The notes below the pieces were generated by a model. It saw only the letters and a program-made list of their open reading frames with translations, did not search any database and was not told where the DNA came from. A stretch of DNA of 64,000 nt from Bacteroidota bacterium (GTDB lineage Bacteria > Bacteroidota > Bacteroidia > AKYH767-A > OLB10): contig JADJOZ010000022.1 in the NCBI GenBank assembly GCA_016713525.1, forward strand, positions 62,001-126,000, written 5' to 3'. The position numbers and the translations under genes are program-made. Of this stretch, positions 48,670 to 58,409 are shown one piece after another (position 1 is the stretch's first letter; each line of letters begins with the position of its first letter).

Positions 48670-51273
48670 ATGGCAGATAATCTGGTTATTGTGGAGTCCC
48701 CGGCGAAAGCTAAAACTATTGAAGGTTTCCTCGGGAAGGATTTTGTGGTGAAGTCGAGTTACGGTCACGTTAGGGATCTCGCTAAGAGCGATAAAGCTAT
48801 CGATATTGAAAATAATTTCTTACCCAAATATGAAATCAGTGAGGATAAGAAGGCTGTTATCGCCGAACTCACCCGTCTCACTAAAAGTGCCCGCACTGTG
48901 TGGTTGGCAACAGATGAGGACCGGGAAGGAGAAGCCATTTCCTGGCACTTATTTGAAACACTGAAATTAAAAGAAAGCAATACTAAAAGAATTGTTTTTC
49001 ATGAGATTACGAAGCCGGCAATCATGTCGGCAATTCAAAATCCCAGAAAAATCGACAAACATCTGGTTGATGCTCAGCAAGCCAGAAGAATCCTCGATCG
49101 TTTAGTAGGTTTTGAACTTTCTCCAATTCTTTGGAAGAAAATTAAACCATCTCTTTCTGCCGGAAGGGTACAATCTGTTGCCGTCCGCTTAATTGTGGAG
49201 CGCGAAAGGGATGTGGAATCACATCAAACCGCCAGTTCATTTAAGGTTGTGGCCATTTTTATGGTTGAAGATGGAAAAGGAGGGAAGTCAGTTTTAAAAG
49301 CCGAACTACCTAACCGTTTTAAAACCAAAGATGAGGCCGAAGCATTCCTCGAAACTTGTAAAGGTGCTAAGTTTACTATCTCTAACCTCGAAAAGAAGCC
49401 AGCCAAGAAATCACCTTCGGCACCATTTACTACTTCCACACTACAACAGGAAGCAAGTCGTAAATTGAGTTTCTCGGTAGCACAAACCATGCTGATTGCG
49501 CAAAAGCTTTACGAATCAGGAAAGATCACATATATGAGAACCGATTCGGTGAATTTAAGTCAGACTGAAATCGATGCTGCTAAAGCTGAAATCACCAAAC
49601 AATACGGTCCCCAATATTCCAATCCACGACAGTATAAAACGAAGTCTGCATCCGCACAGGAAGCTCACGAGGCAATCAGACCTTCTTATTTTGAACAGTC
49701 AACCGTGGATGGAGATTACAATGAAAAAAGATTGTATGAACTGATCTGGAAAAGAAGTATTGCATCACAAATGAGCGATGCCCAACTAGAGAAAACTATT
49801 GTTTCTGTTGCAACTTCCAATTCAAAAGATATTTTCACAGCTACAGGAGAGGTGGTTAAGTTTGATGGTTTCCTTACTGTTTACATGGAATCTTCTGATG
49901 ATGAAAATACCGATGATGCTCCTGAAGGATTATTGCCTCCATTGAATGTAGGACAGGTTTTGCAATTGAATGAAATTACCGCTACCGAAAAGTTTACATA
50001 TCCTCCTGCAAGATATACCGAAGCAAGTCTGGTAAAAAAACTCGAAGAACTTGGTATCGGTCGACCATCTACTTATGCACCTACCATTTCTACTATTCAG
50101 AAAAGAGGTTATGTAATTAAAGAAGATCGTCAGGGAAGAGAACGGAATGTTACAATCATCAGATTGAAAAATAATCAGCTGGCAACGGAAGTGAAAACTG
50201 AAATTACGGGTGCTGAAAAATCCAAAATGTTCCCAACTGATATCGGTACAGTTGTAAATGATTTTCTGGTTGAGAATTTTAAAGTAATCCTAGATTACAA
50301 TTTTACTGCTCAGGTTGAAAAAGAATTCGATGAGATTGCAGAAGGAAAAATTGCCTGGAGCAAAATGATCGGGGAGTTTTATAAGCCTTTTCACAAGACT
50401 GTTGAACATACCGAAAAGAATACCGAGCGTGCTACCGGTGAGCGAATCCTGGGAAAAGATCCTGTCTCGGGTAAAATTGTTTCCGCAAGAATCGGAAGAT
50501 TTGGCCCCCTGGTGCAGATGCGTGTCGATGAAAATGATGAGAAACCTCAGTATGCAAAACTGAGATCTGATCAGCGTCTCGAAACAATAACTCTTGAAAT
50601 GGCTCTCGATTTATTCAAGATGCCTCGGAATCTGGGTGATTATGAAGAGAAAGAAGTGGTCATCGGAATCGGAAGGTTCGGTCCATTTGTGCGACATAAC
50701 AGCATGTTTGTTTCTATCCCCAAAACCGATGATCCTTACACTATAGATATCGACCGGGCTATAGAACTCATAGAAGCAAAAAGGAAATCTGACAGCGAGA
50801 AAACTATCAAGTTGTTCGATGAAAATCCGGAAGTAAAAGTGCTGAAAGGCCGTTGGGGACCTTATATCGTTTTTGGTAAGAAAAATATCAAGATTCCTAA
50901 AGATCTGGAACCTGAAAAAATTACTTACGCTGATTGTGTACGTTTGGAAAAAGATACTCCCGATGCACCTAAGGGTCGCTTTGGACGATTTGCCAAAAAG
51001 AATACAGATACTAAAGCAGCTCCTGCAAAAACAGCACCTAAAAAGGCTGCAGCAAAAAAGAAAACTGCTGCTAAAAAATCGGCTCCAGCTAAAAAAGTTG
51101 CTGGTAAACCTGCTCCTGCTAAAGTTGCTGCTGCACCATCCCGCACAGCAGTGAAAAAAGCTGCTCCAGCAAAAAAGGTCGCTCCCGCAAAGAAAACGGC
51201 AACAGCTAAAAAGACTGCTCCTGCGAAAAAGGCAGCTAAACCGGCAGCTAAAAAAAAATCAGGTAAGCGTTAA
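48670..51273 (+). CDS. topA: DNA topoisomerase I with H1-like Lys/Ala tail
   Basis: 867 residues. Toprim domain LVIVESPAKAKTIEGFLG and DEDREGEAISWHL; catalytic Tyr in KITYMRTDSVNLS (near residue 290); C-terminal topoisomerase repeats with GRFGPLVQMRV, GRFGPFVRHN and GRWGPYIVFG instead of obvious zinc fingers. The last ~85 residues are a Lys/Ala/Pro tail (AKKTAPAKKAA-type repeats) resembling histone H1 and Bacteroidota HU-like tails; it probably increases DNA affinity. The enzyme relaxes negative supercoils. The arginase-family gene follows 5 bases after the stop. Confidence 0.97.
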   Translation: MADNLVIVESPAKAKTIEGFLGKDFVVKSSYGHVRDLAKSDKAIDIENNFLPKYEISEDKKAVIAELTRLTKSARTVWLATDEDREGEAISWHLFETLKLKESNTKRIVFHEITKPAIMSAIQNPRKIDKHLVDAQQARRILDRLVGFELSPILWKKIKPSLSAGRVQSVAVRLIVERERDVESHQTASSFKVVAIFMVEDGKGGKSVLKAELPNRFKTKDEAEAFLETCKGAKFTISNLEKKPAKKSPSAPFTTSTLQQEASRKLSFSVAQTMLIAQKLYESGKITYMRTDSVNLSQTEIDAAKAEITKQYGPQYSNPRQYKTKSASAQEAHEAIRPSYFEQSTVDGDYNEKRLYELIWKRSIASQMSDAQLEKTIVSVATSNSKDIFTATGEVVKFDGFLTVYMESSDDENTDDAPEGLLPPLNVGQVLQLNEITATEKFTYPPARYTEASLVKKLEELGIGRPSTYAPTISTIQKRGYVIKEDRQGRERNVTIIRLKNNQLATEVKTEITGAEKSKMFPTDIGTVVNDFLVENFKVILDYNFTAQVEKEFDEIAEGKIAWSKMIGEFYKPFHKTVEHTEKNTERATGERILGKDPVSGKIVSARIGRFGPLVQMRVDENDEKPQYAKLRSDQRLETITLEMALDLFKMPRNLGDYEEKEVVIGIGRFGPFVRHNSMFVSIPKTDDPYTIDIDRAIELIEAKRKSDSEKTIKLFDENPEVKVLKGRWGPYIVFGKKNIKIPKDLEPEKITYADCVRLEKDTPDAPKGRFGRFAKKNTDTKAAPAKTAPKKAAAKKKTAAKKSAPAKKVAGKPAPAKVAAAPSRTAVKKAAPAKKVAPAKKTATAKKTAPAKKAAKPAAKKKSGKR

Positions 51274-51278
51274 TTGTT

Positions 51279-52250
51279 ATGTTAAAGCCTGAATTCTTTA
51301 ATCCGGTCAGTGACCCCGGCATAGCATTTCAACGTGATACCGTCTCTGATTCTCTAGCTTCAGCAGTACGGATCTATACTTTCGAAAGCGGATTCCCTGA
51401 TTTACTGGGGGCTCAAATTGCTATCATAGGTGTAAACGAATTTCGTGGTTCTGCTTTTAACAGGGAATTTCGCAAAGGCACCGATGCCATTCGTGAAAAA
51501 CTTTACCGTTTAAAAAAACACGAAGGCAATGCTGTTATAGTTGATCTTGGTGATTTATCGTTAAACAGTCATACCTGGTTAGGGAAAATTGTTTTACAAC
51601 AACCCAATTACCTCTTTAACTTCAGCAATATTGGTTACCAGACATACTTCGTTGGTGCAGCTTCGGTTGATCTGATGAATAAACTCTATTTTGATGCTTA
51701 CCGGGTTGGAATGGTACGCTCCGATATTACAGAAATAGAACCTGTAATAAGAAGTGCCGATATGTTAACTGTGGATTTGTCGGTAATCAGACAATCTGAT
51801 GCACCCGGATCTGCAAATCCCTCGCCTAATGGTATGGCAGGGGAGGAGGCTTGTCAGGCAATGATGTACGCAGGGTTGAATGACCGGCTTACAGCTGCAG
51901 GGATTTTTGAATATGATCTGAATGCCGACCTGAATCAGCAAACTGCTCACCTTGTTGCACAAATGATCTGGTATTTTATTGAAGGTTTTACCAACCGTAA
52001 GAATGATATTCCTATGCTGAATCATAATGGGTTTATAACTTATACGGTAACCTTGGATGCAAATGGCAGTGAACTGGTGTTTCTGAAACATAAAACAACC
52101 GGCCGGTGGTGGATGGAGATGCCGGTGCAAGGGAAAAGTAACCGTTTCAGCAGGCATAACTTCCTTCCTTGCTCGTATAAAGATTATCAACAGGCTTGTC
52201 AGAATGAAATGCCCGACCGTTACTGGCAGGCTTTCCAAAAGTTATCCTGA
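51279..52250 (+). CDS. Arginase/formimidoylglutamase-family protein, apparently internally shortened
   Basis: 323 residues. N-terminal block IAIIGVNEFRGSAFNREFRKGTD-like and C-terminal block TVDLSVIRQSDAPGSANPSPNGMAGEEACQ follow the ureohydrolase fold seen in Bacteroidota homologues placed between topA and the gld genes. Those homologues, as I recall them, are about 380 residues and have after the motif xDLG a segment with a GGS/T-x-D-L motif; here VIVDLG leads straight to DLSLNSHTWLGKIV, so about 55-65 residues seem missing in frame. Metal-binding His/Asp residues of true arginases are poorly kept, so catalysis is doubtful. It is likely cotranscribed with topA. Confidence 0.7.
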   Translation: MLKPEFFNPVSDPGIAFQRDTVSDSLASAVRIYTFESGFPDLLGAQIAIIGVNEFRGSAFNREFRKGTDAIREKLYRLKKHEGNAVIVDLGDLSLNSHTWLGKIVLQQPNYLFNFSNIGYQTYFVGAASVDLMNKLYFDAYRVGMVRSDITEIEPVIRSADMLTVDLSVIRQSDAPGSANPSPNGMAGEEACQAMMYAGLNDRLTAAGIFEYDLNADLNQQTAHLVAQMIWYFIEGFTNRKNDIPMLNHNGFITYTVTLDANGSELVFLKHKTTGRWWMEMPVQGKSNRFSRHNFLPCSYKDYQQACQNEMPDRYWQAFQKLS

Positions 52251-52425
52251 TCCGGTTTGCCTGAAATAATTTACTGTTGATTTATGGCTGTTTAATCCGG
52301 ATTTAATCCTTTTAATTTGTCGAACCCGAACTCTTGAATAGAATTTATTCTAATGGAGTCAATTAGTTTAAGTTATTAAAATTGTTCATATTTGATACTT
52401 TATATAATTGAAAATAAGCATATTA

Positions 52426-52453
52426 ACTACTTATCAACCTGTTCATAAGTAGT
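52426..52453. promoter_or_regulatory. 9-bp inverted repeat upstream of the T9SS operon
   Basis: ACTACTTAT at 52426-52434 and ATAAGTAGT at 52445-52453, a perfect dyad with a 10-base spacer, no T-run, 52 bases before the predicted -33 box. Candidate operator for porP-gldKLMN. A shorter dyad TAGAAT-TT-ATTCTA lies at 52339-52352. Otherwise the 52251-52600 gap is AT-rich and gene-free. Confidence 0.45.
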
Positions 52454-52504
52454 ATTATTGAGGTGAAATTGCCGGAAACAGAAAACGAAAAAACAATTTC
52501 ACTT

Positions 52505-52537
52505 TTTGTATTTGAAATAAAATTTTAGTTACTTTAG
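52505..52537 (+). promoter_or_regulatory. Bacteroidota-type promoter of porP-gldKLMN
   Basis: TTTG (52505-52508), 21-base spacer, TACTTTAG (52530-52537), one mismatch to TAnnTTTG. It is 64 bases before the porP-type ATG and resembles the topA promoter in spacing. Confidence 0.5.
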
Positions 52538-52600
52538 CCCCCTGATTATAGTCATTAGCACAAAAAAGTACCGAGTCAACCTAACGACAGCACTTGCATT

Positions 52601-53518
52601 ATGAAGAAACTTTTATCCCTTGCACGGTTTATCATTTCAGCGTCTACCGCAACCTTTGGTCAGCAGGATCCGCAATTCAGTCAGAACATGTTCAACAGAC
52701 TGCATGCCAACCCGGCCTATGCGGGAAGTAGTGATGGTATCTGTGGTACCTTGTTATATAGAAATCAGTGGACTGGTTTCGATGGTGCTCCAAAAACAGG
52801 TTTATTTAGCATCGATGCTCCGGTAAATTTCCTTCATGGAGGTTTAGGGCTTACCATCCTTGCAGCAGATGAACTTGGTTTTGAAAATACATTTTCAGCA
52901 AAGCTGGCATATGCCTTCCGTTTCAATATCGGTCAGGGTAATCTGGCAATCGGAGCTGATTTTGGAATATTACAAAAATCACTTGATGGTGATTTCAAAT
53001 TCAATGATCCAAATGATCAGGTGATTCCAACATCATCAGTTTCGGGAAGTGTTTTCCCTGACCTTGGTGCCGGTATTTATTACAATTCTGATAAATTATA
53101 TTTAGGAGCATCTATGTCTCATATCCTTGAAAGTGAAGTAGATTACGGCGATTTCACCACTGAAATGGCTCGTCATTACTATTTCATGGGAGGTTATCGT
53201 TTCGAGTTTTCTCCGGCTATTTCCCTGATACCTTCATTTCATGTGAAAAATACCGGTGACCAGACTCAGGCCGACATTAATGCCAATCTGCACTTTAATA
53301 ACCGCTTCTGGGTCGGTGGATCCTACAGGCTTGAGGACGCTATTGTTTTGATGGCCGGACTCAATATAACCCCCAACCTTCGCATGGGATATGCATATGA
53401 CATGACCACCTCCGATCTGAAAGATTATAGTGATGGTACCCACGAAATAATGCTTGGATACTGTTATAAATTCAAGAAAAAGATTAATCCTATCATCAGA
53501 AACGTAAGATTTCTCTAA
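52601..53518 (+). CDS. porP: PorP/SprF family protein of the T9SS operon
   Basis: 305 residues. Signal peptide ending near TATFGQQ, then DPQFSQNMFNRLHANPAYAGSS, the family N-terminus, and a beta-barrel-like body ending GTHEIMLGYCYKF. In Porphyromonas porP precedes porKLMN; the same order is seen here, so this is the operon-linked member. It differs clearly from the two adhesin-linked copies. It probably lies in the outer membrane, where PorP-type proteins link substrates or the GldKN ring to the system. The stop is 161 bases before gldK. Confidence 0.9.
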   Translation: MKKLLSLARFIISASTATFGQQDPQFSQNMFNRLHANPAYAGSSDGICGTLLYRNQWTGFDGAPKTGLFSIDAPVNFLHGGLGLTILAADELGFENTFSAKLAYAFRFNIGQGNLAIGADFGILQKSLDGDFKFNDPNDQVIPTSSVSGSVFPDLGAGIYYNSDKLYLGASMSHILESEVDYGDFTTEMARHYYFMGGYRFEFSPAISLIPSFHVKNTGDQTQADINANLHFNNRFWVGGSYRLEDAIVLMAGLNITPNLRMGYAYDMTTSDLKDYSDGTHEIMLGYCYKFKKKINPIIRNVRFL

Positions 53519-53679
53519 TATTTTGCAACATATACATCTGGAAGTAACCTATTTTTGGATTTACCGTTAATACCTGTTAATCCTGAAAACTGAGTACTTA
53601 CAAGCAAAATAACAGGGTGGTTCCAACGTTACTGGAACAATTACATCGACTACTTGAAAATAAACCTAAATAGCGGAAC

Positions 53680-54942
53680 ATGAAAAGACTGATCATTTAC
53701 TCTGCAATCTTGCTGGTACTCAGCAGTTGTGGTGGTGGTAACCGCGGTCAGCTGGTGGGGGCAGGCAATCGGGAACGATGGTATCAGGCCGATCCATACG
53801 GCATGGTATTTATTCCTTCCGGCTCCTTTAATATGGGACCCAGCGACCAGGACGTTCCTTATGCGCAGGTTGCGCAAAGCCGTTCAGTATCGGTACACGC
53901 TTTTTATATGGATAATACCGAGATTACCAACAATGAATACCGCCAGTTCGTAGAATGGGTGCGCGATTCACTTGCTGATCGAGTAGTAGGTGGAGAACAC
54001 CTGGTGGATGAAGGTGAATACGGCGAACGTATTAACTGGAGAAAGAAAATTGATTGGGAAGACGAAGAGAATGTGGAAACATTAAATGAACTCTTTCTTC
54101 CTGAAGCTGAACGTTTCTATCGCCGTAAGGAAATAGATTCCCGTAAATTGAATTTTGAATACTATTGGATCGACCTGCATGAAGCTGCACAACGCTCAAG
54201 CCGTGAACAAGGCAAAACAGATCGCTCCGTATTTATTAAAAGAGATGTGATCAATGTTTATCCCGACACACTTGCGTGGATTCATGATTTCACCTATTCT
54301 TTTAATGACCCTATTACTAATATGTACTTCTGGCATCCATCCTACGATGAATATCCTGTGGTTGGTGTGAACTGGAAACAAGCCCGCGCATTCTGTATTT
54401 GGAGAACCCAATTACTTAATAGCTATCTGAACGATAATGGTGAGGCCTTTGTTCAGGATTTCCGCCTCCCAACCGAATCAGAGTGGGAATATGCCGCTCG
54501 TGGTGGTCTCGATTTATCGCCTTACCCCTGGGGAGGTACTTATATTCGTAACAGCCGCGGTTGCTTCCTTGGAAACTTTAAGCCTATGCGTGGTAATTAC
54601 TTAGATGACGGTGGATTCTATGCCGTTAAAGTAACCTCATACTGGCCAAACGATTATGGCTTATATTGTATGGCCGGAAATGTTTCTGAATGGACAAGCA
54701 ATGCTTACGACGAATCTGCGTTTAATTTTCAGCATGACCTGAATCCTGATTATACCTACGAATCGAAAGAATCTGATCCTCCTGCTCTAAAACGGAAAGT
54801 TATCCGTGGTGGTTCCTGGAAAGATGTCGGATACTTTTTACAGACCGGAACACGTTCTTATGAATATCAGGATACTTCAAAATGTTATGTCGGCTTCAGA
54901 TGTGTGATGGACTTCATGGGTCGCGACAAATCTGATTTCTGA
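53680..54942 (+). CDS. gldK: Gliding motility / T9SS lipoprotein GldK
   Basis: 420 residues. Lipobox LSSC (Cys17) after MKRLIIYSAILLV, then a formylglycine-generating-enzyme/SUMF1 fold: MVFIPSGSFNMGPSDQD, MDNTEITNNEYRQFVEW, RLPTESEWEYAARGG and the end RGGSWKD...GFRCVMD. In GldK/PorK this fold is structural: it forms the periplasmic ring with GldN under the outer membrane. First of the gldKLMN set. Confidence 0.96.
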   Translation: MKRLIIYSAILLVLSSCGGGNRGQLVGAGNRERWYQADPYGMVFIPSGSFNMGPSDQDVPYAQVAQSRSVSVHAFYMDNTEITNNEYRQFVEWVRDSLADRVVGGEHLVDEGEYGERINWRKKIDWEDEENVETLNELFLPEAERFYRRKEIDSRKLNFEYYWIDLHEAAQRSSREQGKTDRSVFIKRDVINVYPDTLAWIHDFTYSFNDPITNMYFWHPSYDEYPVVGVNWKQARAFCIWRTQLLNSYLNDNGEAFVQDFRLPTESEWEYAARGGLDLSPYPWGGTYIRNSRGCFLGNFKPMRGNYLDDGGFYAVKVTSYWPNDYGLYCMAGNVSEWTSNAYDESAFNFQHDLNPDYTYESKESDPPALKRKVIRGGSWKDVGYFLQTGTRSYEYQDTSKCYVGFRCVMDFMGRDKSDF

Positions 54943-55008
54943 TAAGTACCTTTGCCTAATTCTTAATCTAACCAACTTAAATACTAACTTAAAACTTCTA
55001 AAAACACT

Positions 55009-55818
55009 ATGGGATTAGCTTCAATCACCCAAAGTAAGGGATTTAAAAACATGATGGCCAAGCTCTATGGTATCGGAGCAGCGATCGTAATTGTGGGTGC
55101 CCTCTTTAAAATTCAGCACTGGGAAGGTGCCGGACTGATGCTTACAGTCGGTCTTCTTACCGAAGCTGTGATTTTCTTCTTCTCTGCCTTTGAACCACCT
55201 CATGAAGATGTTGACTGGTCATTGGTTTACCCTGAACTTGCGGGAATGCATGAGCCGGGACACGATAAACACAAGAAAAAGAAAGCTGATCCAATCGCTC
55301 AGGAACTTGACAAGTTGTTATCAGATGCTAAAATTGGTCCGGATTTGATTCAAAGCCTTGGAACCGGTTTACGCACTCTGGGAGAAAATACAGCTAAAAT
55401 GAGCGATCTCTCCAGCGCCAGTGTTGCAACAGATGATTATGTGAAAAATGTTCAGAATGCTTCTAAATCTGTTAGTAGCCTCGCAGGTGCTTATGAAAAA
55501 GCAACTACTGCAATGAACAGCTTAAGCACTTCTTCTGATGATGTGAAAGTTTATAGCGATCAGGTATCTTCTGCAGGTAAAAATCTGGCAGCTCTTAATG
55601 CTATCTATGAACTGCAATTACAGGATTCTAATAAACACCTTAAAGAAACTTCTAAGTTCTATGATGGTATCAATGAACTGATGTCAAACCTGAACGCTTC
55701 TCTTGAAGATACTAAGAAGTACAAAGATGAAGTTTCTAAACTTGCTAAGAACCTATCTTCTCTCAATACGGTTTACGGAAACATGCTTTCAGCAATGAAC
55801 ATGAACCCGAATAAATAA
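55009..55818 (+). CDS. gldL: T9SS/gliding motor protein GldL
   Basis: 269 residues. Two membrane helices (about residues 20-35 and 42-61) joined by KIQHWEGAG, with a Glu inside the second helix (Glu52 in LLTEAVIFFF), the type of residue implicated in proton-driven rotation in GldL. The rest is a long cytoplasmic helical, Ser/Lys-rich tail. With GldM it forms the inner-membrane motor that powers secretion and gliding. Length is slightly above the usual ~215 because of the extended tail. Confidence 0.95.
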   Translation: MGLASITQSKGFKNMMAKLYGIGAAIVIVGALFKIQHWEGAGLMLTVGLLTEAVIFFFSAFEPPHEDVDWSLVYPELAGMHEPGHDKHKKKKADPIAQELDKLLSDAKIGPDLIQSLGTGLRTLGENTAKMSDLSSASVATDDYVKNVQNASKSVSSLAGAYEKATTAMNSLSTSSDDVKVYSDQVSSAGKNLAALNAIYELQLQDSNKHLKETSKFYDGINELMSNLNASLEDTKKYKDEVSKLAKNLSSLNTVYGNMLSAMNMNPNK

Positions 55819-55869
55819 ACCAAACTAAATCAACCAATTTTAACTAACCTAAAAACGAGAGAATAAACA

Positions 55870-57459
55870 ATGGCAGGTGGTAAACTATCCCCGAGGCAGC
55901 GAATGATCGGGATGATGTACTTAGTATTGACCGCACTCCTCGCTTTGAACGTTTCTAAAGAAATTATTAACGCATTTGTTACCGTTAATGATAGCCTTGA
56001 AACTTCAAACACGAATACGACAGCGAGAAATACCAGAATTTATTCCGATTTCGAAAAGGCCATGGCTAATGATGCCAAAAAAGTTGGCCCTTTCAATGAC
56101 AAAGCTCAGAAAACCAAAAAACTTTCTTCCGAAATGATAGCTTATATCGACGGACTGAAAAAGGAACTGATCATTGTTGTTGACGGATTGGAAGCAAATG
56201 CAAAGGTTCCTGAAGTGCGGAATATTGAAAAGAAAGATGATTATGATGTCCCAACTAATATCATGTGTGGTGATAAAGCAGATGGTCGCGGACACAAAGC
56301 AACTGAGTTCAAAAATAAAATCGTTGAATTCAAGACCAATGTTCTGAAAAACCTGACTCCGGAAGATCAAAAACTTTTCGGACCACGTTTGGAAACATTG
56401 CTGAATACTAAAGACCCTGCTCCTGATATGGTTGCTGATAATAAAACCACATGGGAAATGGCGAATTTCTACCATAATCCTGTAGTTGCTTCTATCGCTC
56501 TCCTTACAAAATTTCAGGCAGACGTAAGAAATGTAGAGTCTGAAATCATTAATCACCTGTACACAGGTATTGATGCTTCCAGCTTTAAATTTGATGCCCT
56601 TCAGGCACGTGTTATTGCTCCTACCAGTTATGTATTAACCGGACAGGAATATAAAGCAGATGTGTTCCTCGCAGCATTCAGCAGTACTTCAAATCCTGAA
56701 ATCCTTGTTGGTGGTGCTCCTATTACTGTTGAATCAGGAATGGGTAAGTATTCTACCCGCCCCGGCAGTGAAGGTCTTAAAAAATGGGGTGGAGTGATTA
56801 AGGTGAAAAATCCTGATAATACTATCAAAGAATATCCTTTCGAAGCTGAATACATTGCTGCTAAACCGGCTTCTGTAGTATCAGCTGACAAAATGAACGT
56901 TCTTTATATTGGTGTTGAAAATCCAATGTCGATCTCTGTTCCAGGTGTTGCCGATGCAAATGTTACAGCTTCTGTAACCGGCGGAGGTGTTACCATCGTA
57001 AAAGATGTTAAGAACGGAAGCAGTAAATACATTGCAAAAGCCACCACTCAGGGTGAAGCTACAGTTTCTGTAAATGCTAAACTTGATGGTAAAAATGTAC
57101 CAATGGGCCAGTTTAAATATCGTGTGAAAAGAGTACCCGATCCGGTTGCTATGATCAACGGTAAAAAAGGCGGACCAATCAATAAATCAGAACTTGCTGC
57201 AGCTACTTCAGTGAACTCAATCATGGAAAATTTCGACTTCGAACTTTATTTTAAAGTTACTAAGTTCCGTATGACCCTGATTAAAAGAGGTAAGGATCCT
57301 ATCGAACTCGATGCTCCTAGTAACCTGATCACTCCGGCTATGAAGCAGGCAATCTCAGGTTCTGCCCCTGGTGCTAAAGTGTATTTTGAATATATCAAAG
57401 CTGCAGGTCCCGATGGAACAACCCGTTCCCTTGGTTCTGTAAACTTTGTACTTCAATAA
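55870..57459 (+). CDS. gldM: T9SS/gliding motor protein GldM
   Basis: 529 residues, normal for the family. Starts GGKLSPRQRMIGMMYLVLTA with a single membrane helix (about residues 12-28), then a helical periplasmic domain (YSDFEKAMANDAKKVGPF) and several beta domains (ALQARVIAPTSYVLTGQEY; KPASVVSADKMNVLYIGVENP) that reach the GldKN ring. The N-terminal helix pairs with GldL in the motor. 51 bases after gldL. Confidence 0.97.
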   Translation: MAGGKLSPRQRMIGMMYLVLTALLALNVSKEIINAFVTVNDSLETSNTNTTARNTRIYSDFEKAMANDAKKVGPFNDKAQKTKKLSSEMIAYIDGLKKELIIVVDGLEANAKVPEVRNIEKKDDYDVPTNIMCGDKADGRGHKATEFKNKIVEFKTNVLKNLTPEDQKLFGPRLETLLNTKDPAPDMVADNKTTWEMANFYHNPVVASIALLTKFQADVRNVESEIINHLYTGIDASSFKFDALQARVIAPTSYVLTGQEYKADVFLAAFSSTSNPEILVGGAPITVESGMGKYSTRPGSEGLKKWGGVIKVKNPDNTIKEYPFEAEYIAAKPASVVSADKMNVLYIGVENPMSISVPGVADANVTASVTGGGVTIVKDVKNGSSKYIAKATTQGEATVSVNAKLDGKNVPMGQFKYRVKRVPDPVAMINGKKGGPINKSELAAATSVNSIMENFDFELYFKVTKFRMTLIKRGKDPIELDAPSNLITPAMKQAISGSAPGAKVYFEYIKAAGPDGTTRSLGSVNFVLQ

Positions 57460-57492
57460 ATAATTGAGAAGAAACTAAAAAAGGAGGATATC

Positions 57493-58328
57493 ATGAAAAG
57501 AATCGCAATTATCTTTTCCATTATCGTATCGTTTGCAACGGCAGCGTCGGCTCAAAACGTACTCGATGGTGTTTATGTACGGGAACATGTGCCGGTAAGG
57601 CAACCTGTACAACTGTCCTACCTGCGTGAAGCTGATGTAATGTGGTCCAAAAAAGTTTGGAGAATCATCGATCTTAAAGAAAAGATGAACCTTCCATTCT
57701 ATTATCCCACAGAGAAATCAACGATCGCCTTAGTCTCAATGATATTCTTTATAACGCTGTTAAAGAAGGTACGCTTACCGCTTATCTCGATGAGGAATTC
57801 ATGAGCCCTATGACCAGGGAAGAATTTCAAAGAATCGGTGGTGCAGGTGTCGATACTACTCAAATTACAGATCCGGAACCTCCATATCTTACTCGTGATA
57901 CCGTTATCGTTCGGGAGTTCTCTACTACCAACGTTATAGCTTATCGTGTGAAAGAAGAATGGTTCTTCGATAAACAACGCTCTGTAATCGATGTAAGAAT
58001 TATCGGAATTGCCCCTCTTATTTATGCTGTCGATGATAAAGGAAATCGCCGTGAAGGTGATCTTAAAATTCCAATTATGTGGATTTACTATCCCGAAGCA
58101 AGAAAGATTTTTGCTAATCAGGAAGTGTTCATGAGAGGAAACGACTCCGATCGACGTACCTGGGATGATATATTCCTTAAAAGAATGTTCTCAAGCTACA
58201 TCTATAAAGAAAATAACGTCTACGACCGAAGAATCGAAGATTATAAACAAGGTATGGACGCTCTTGTAGAAGCTGAAAGAATTAAAATGGATATTACGAA
58301 CCTCGAGCACGATCTCTGGGAATACTAA
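57493..58328 (+). CDS. gldN: T9SS/gliding protein GldN (one-base frameshift near 57716)
   Basis: About 278 residues when repaired. Signal peptide MKRIAIIFSIIVSFATAASAQ, then YVREHVPVRQPVQLSYLREADVMWSKKVWR, the GldN/PorN start. The frame breaks in an A3 run at 57715-57717; four A gives EKINDRLSLNDILYNAVKEGTLTAY and continues into FMSPMTREEFQRIGG. The C-terminal part (WFFDKQRSVIDVRIIGIAPL) is typical. It forms the outer-membrane-associated ring with GldK. Last gene of the operon, followed by a strong terminator. Confidence 0.94.
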
Positions 58329-58342
58329 GCCAATATTCATAT

Positions 58343-58379
58343 AAAAAAAGCCCGCAGAAATTTTCTGCGGGCTTTTTTT
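58343..58379 (+). terminator. Rho-independent terminator after gldN
   Basis: A-run, GCCCGCAGAAA / TTTCTGCGGGC stem, T-run; 14 bases after the gldN stop. It closes the porP-gldKLMN transcript. Confidence 0.93.
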
Positions 58380-58381
58380 AT

Positions 58382-58409
58382 AATTAAGGATTAAGGATTA
58401 AGGATTAAG
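58382..58409. repeat. Heptanucleotide tandem repeat (A/G)ATTAAG x4
   Basis: AATTAAG followed by three GATTAAG units, the same motif as at 11002-11064, directly after the gldN terminator. Further downstream (58527-58558) CAATTTTCAAT occurs twice. The 58380-58876 gap contains no gene. Confidence 0.85.
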
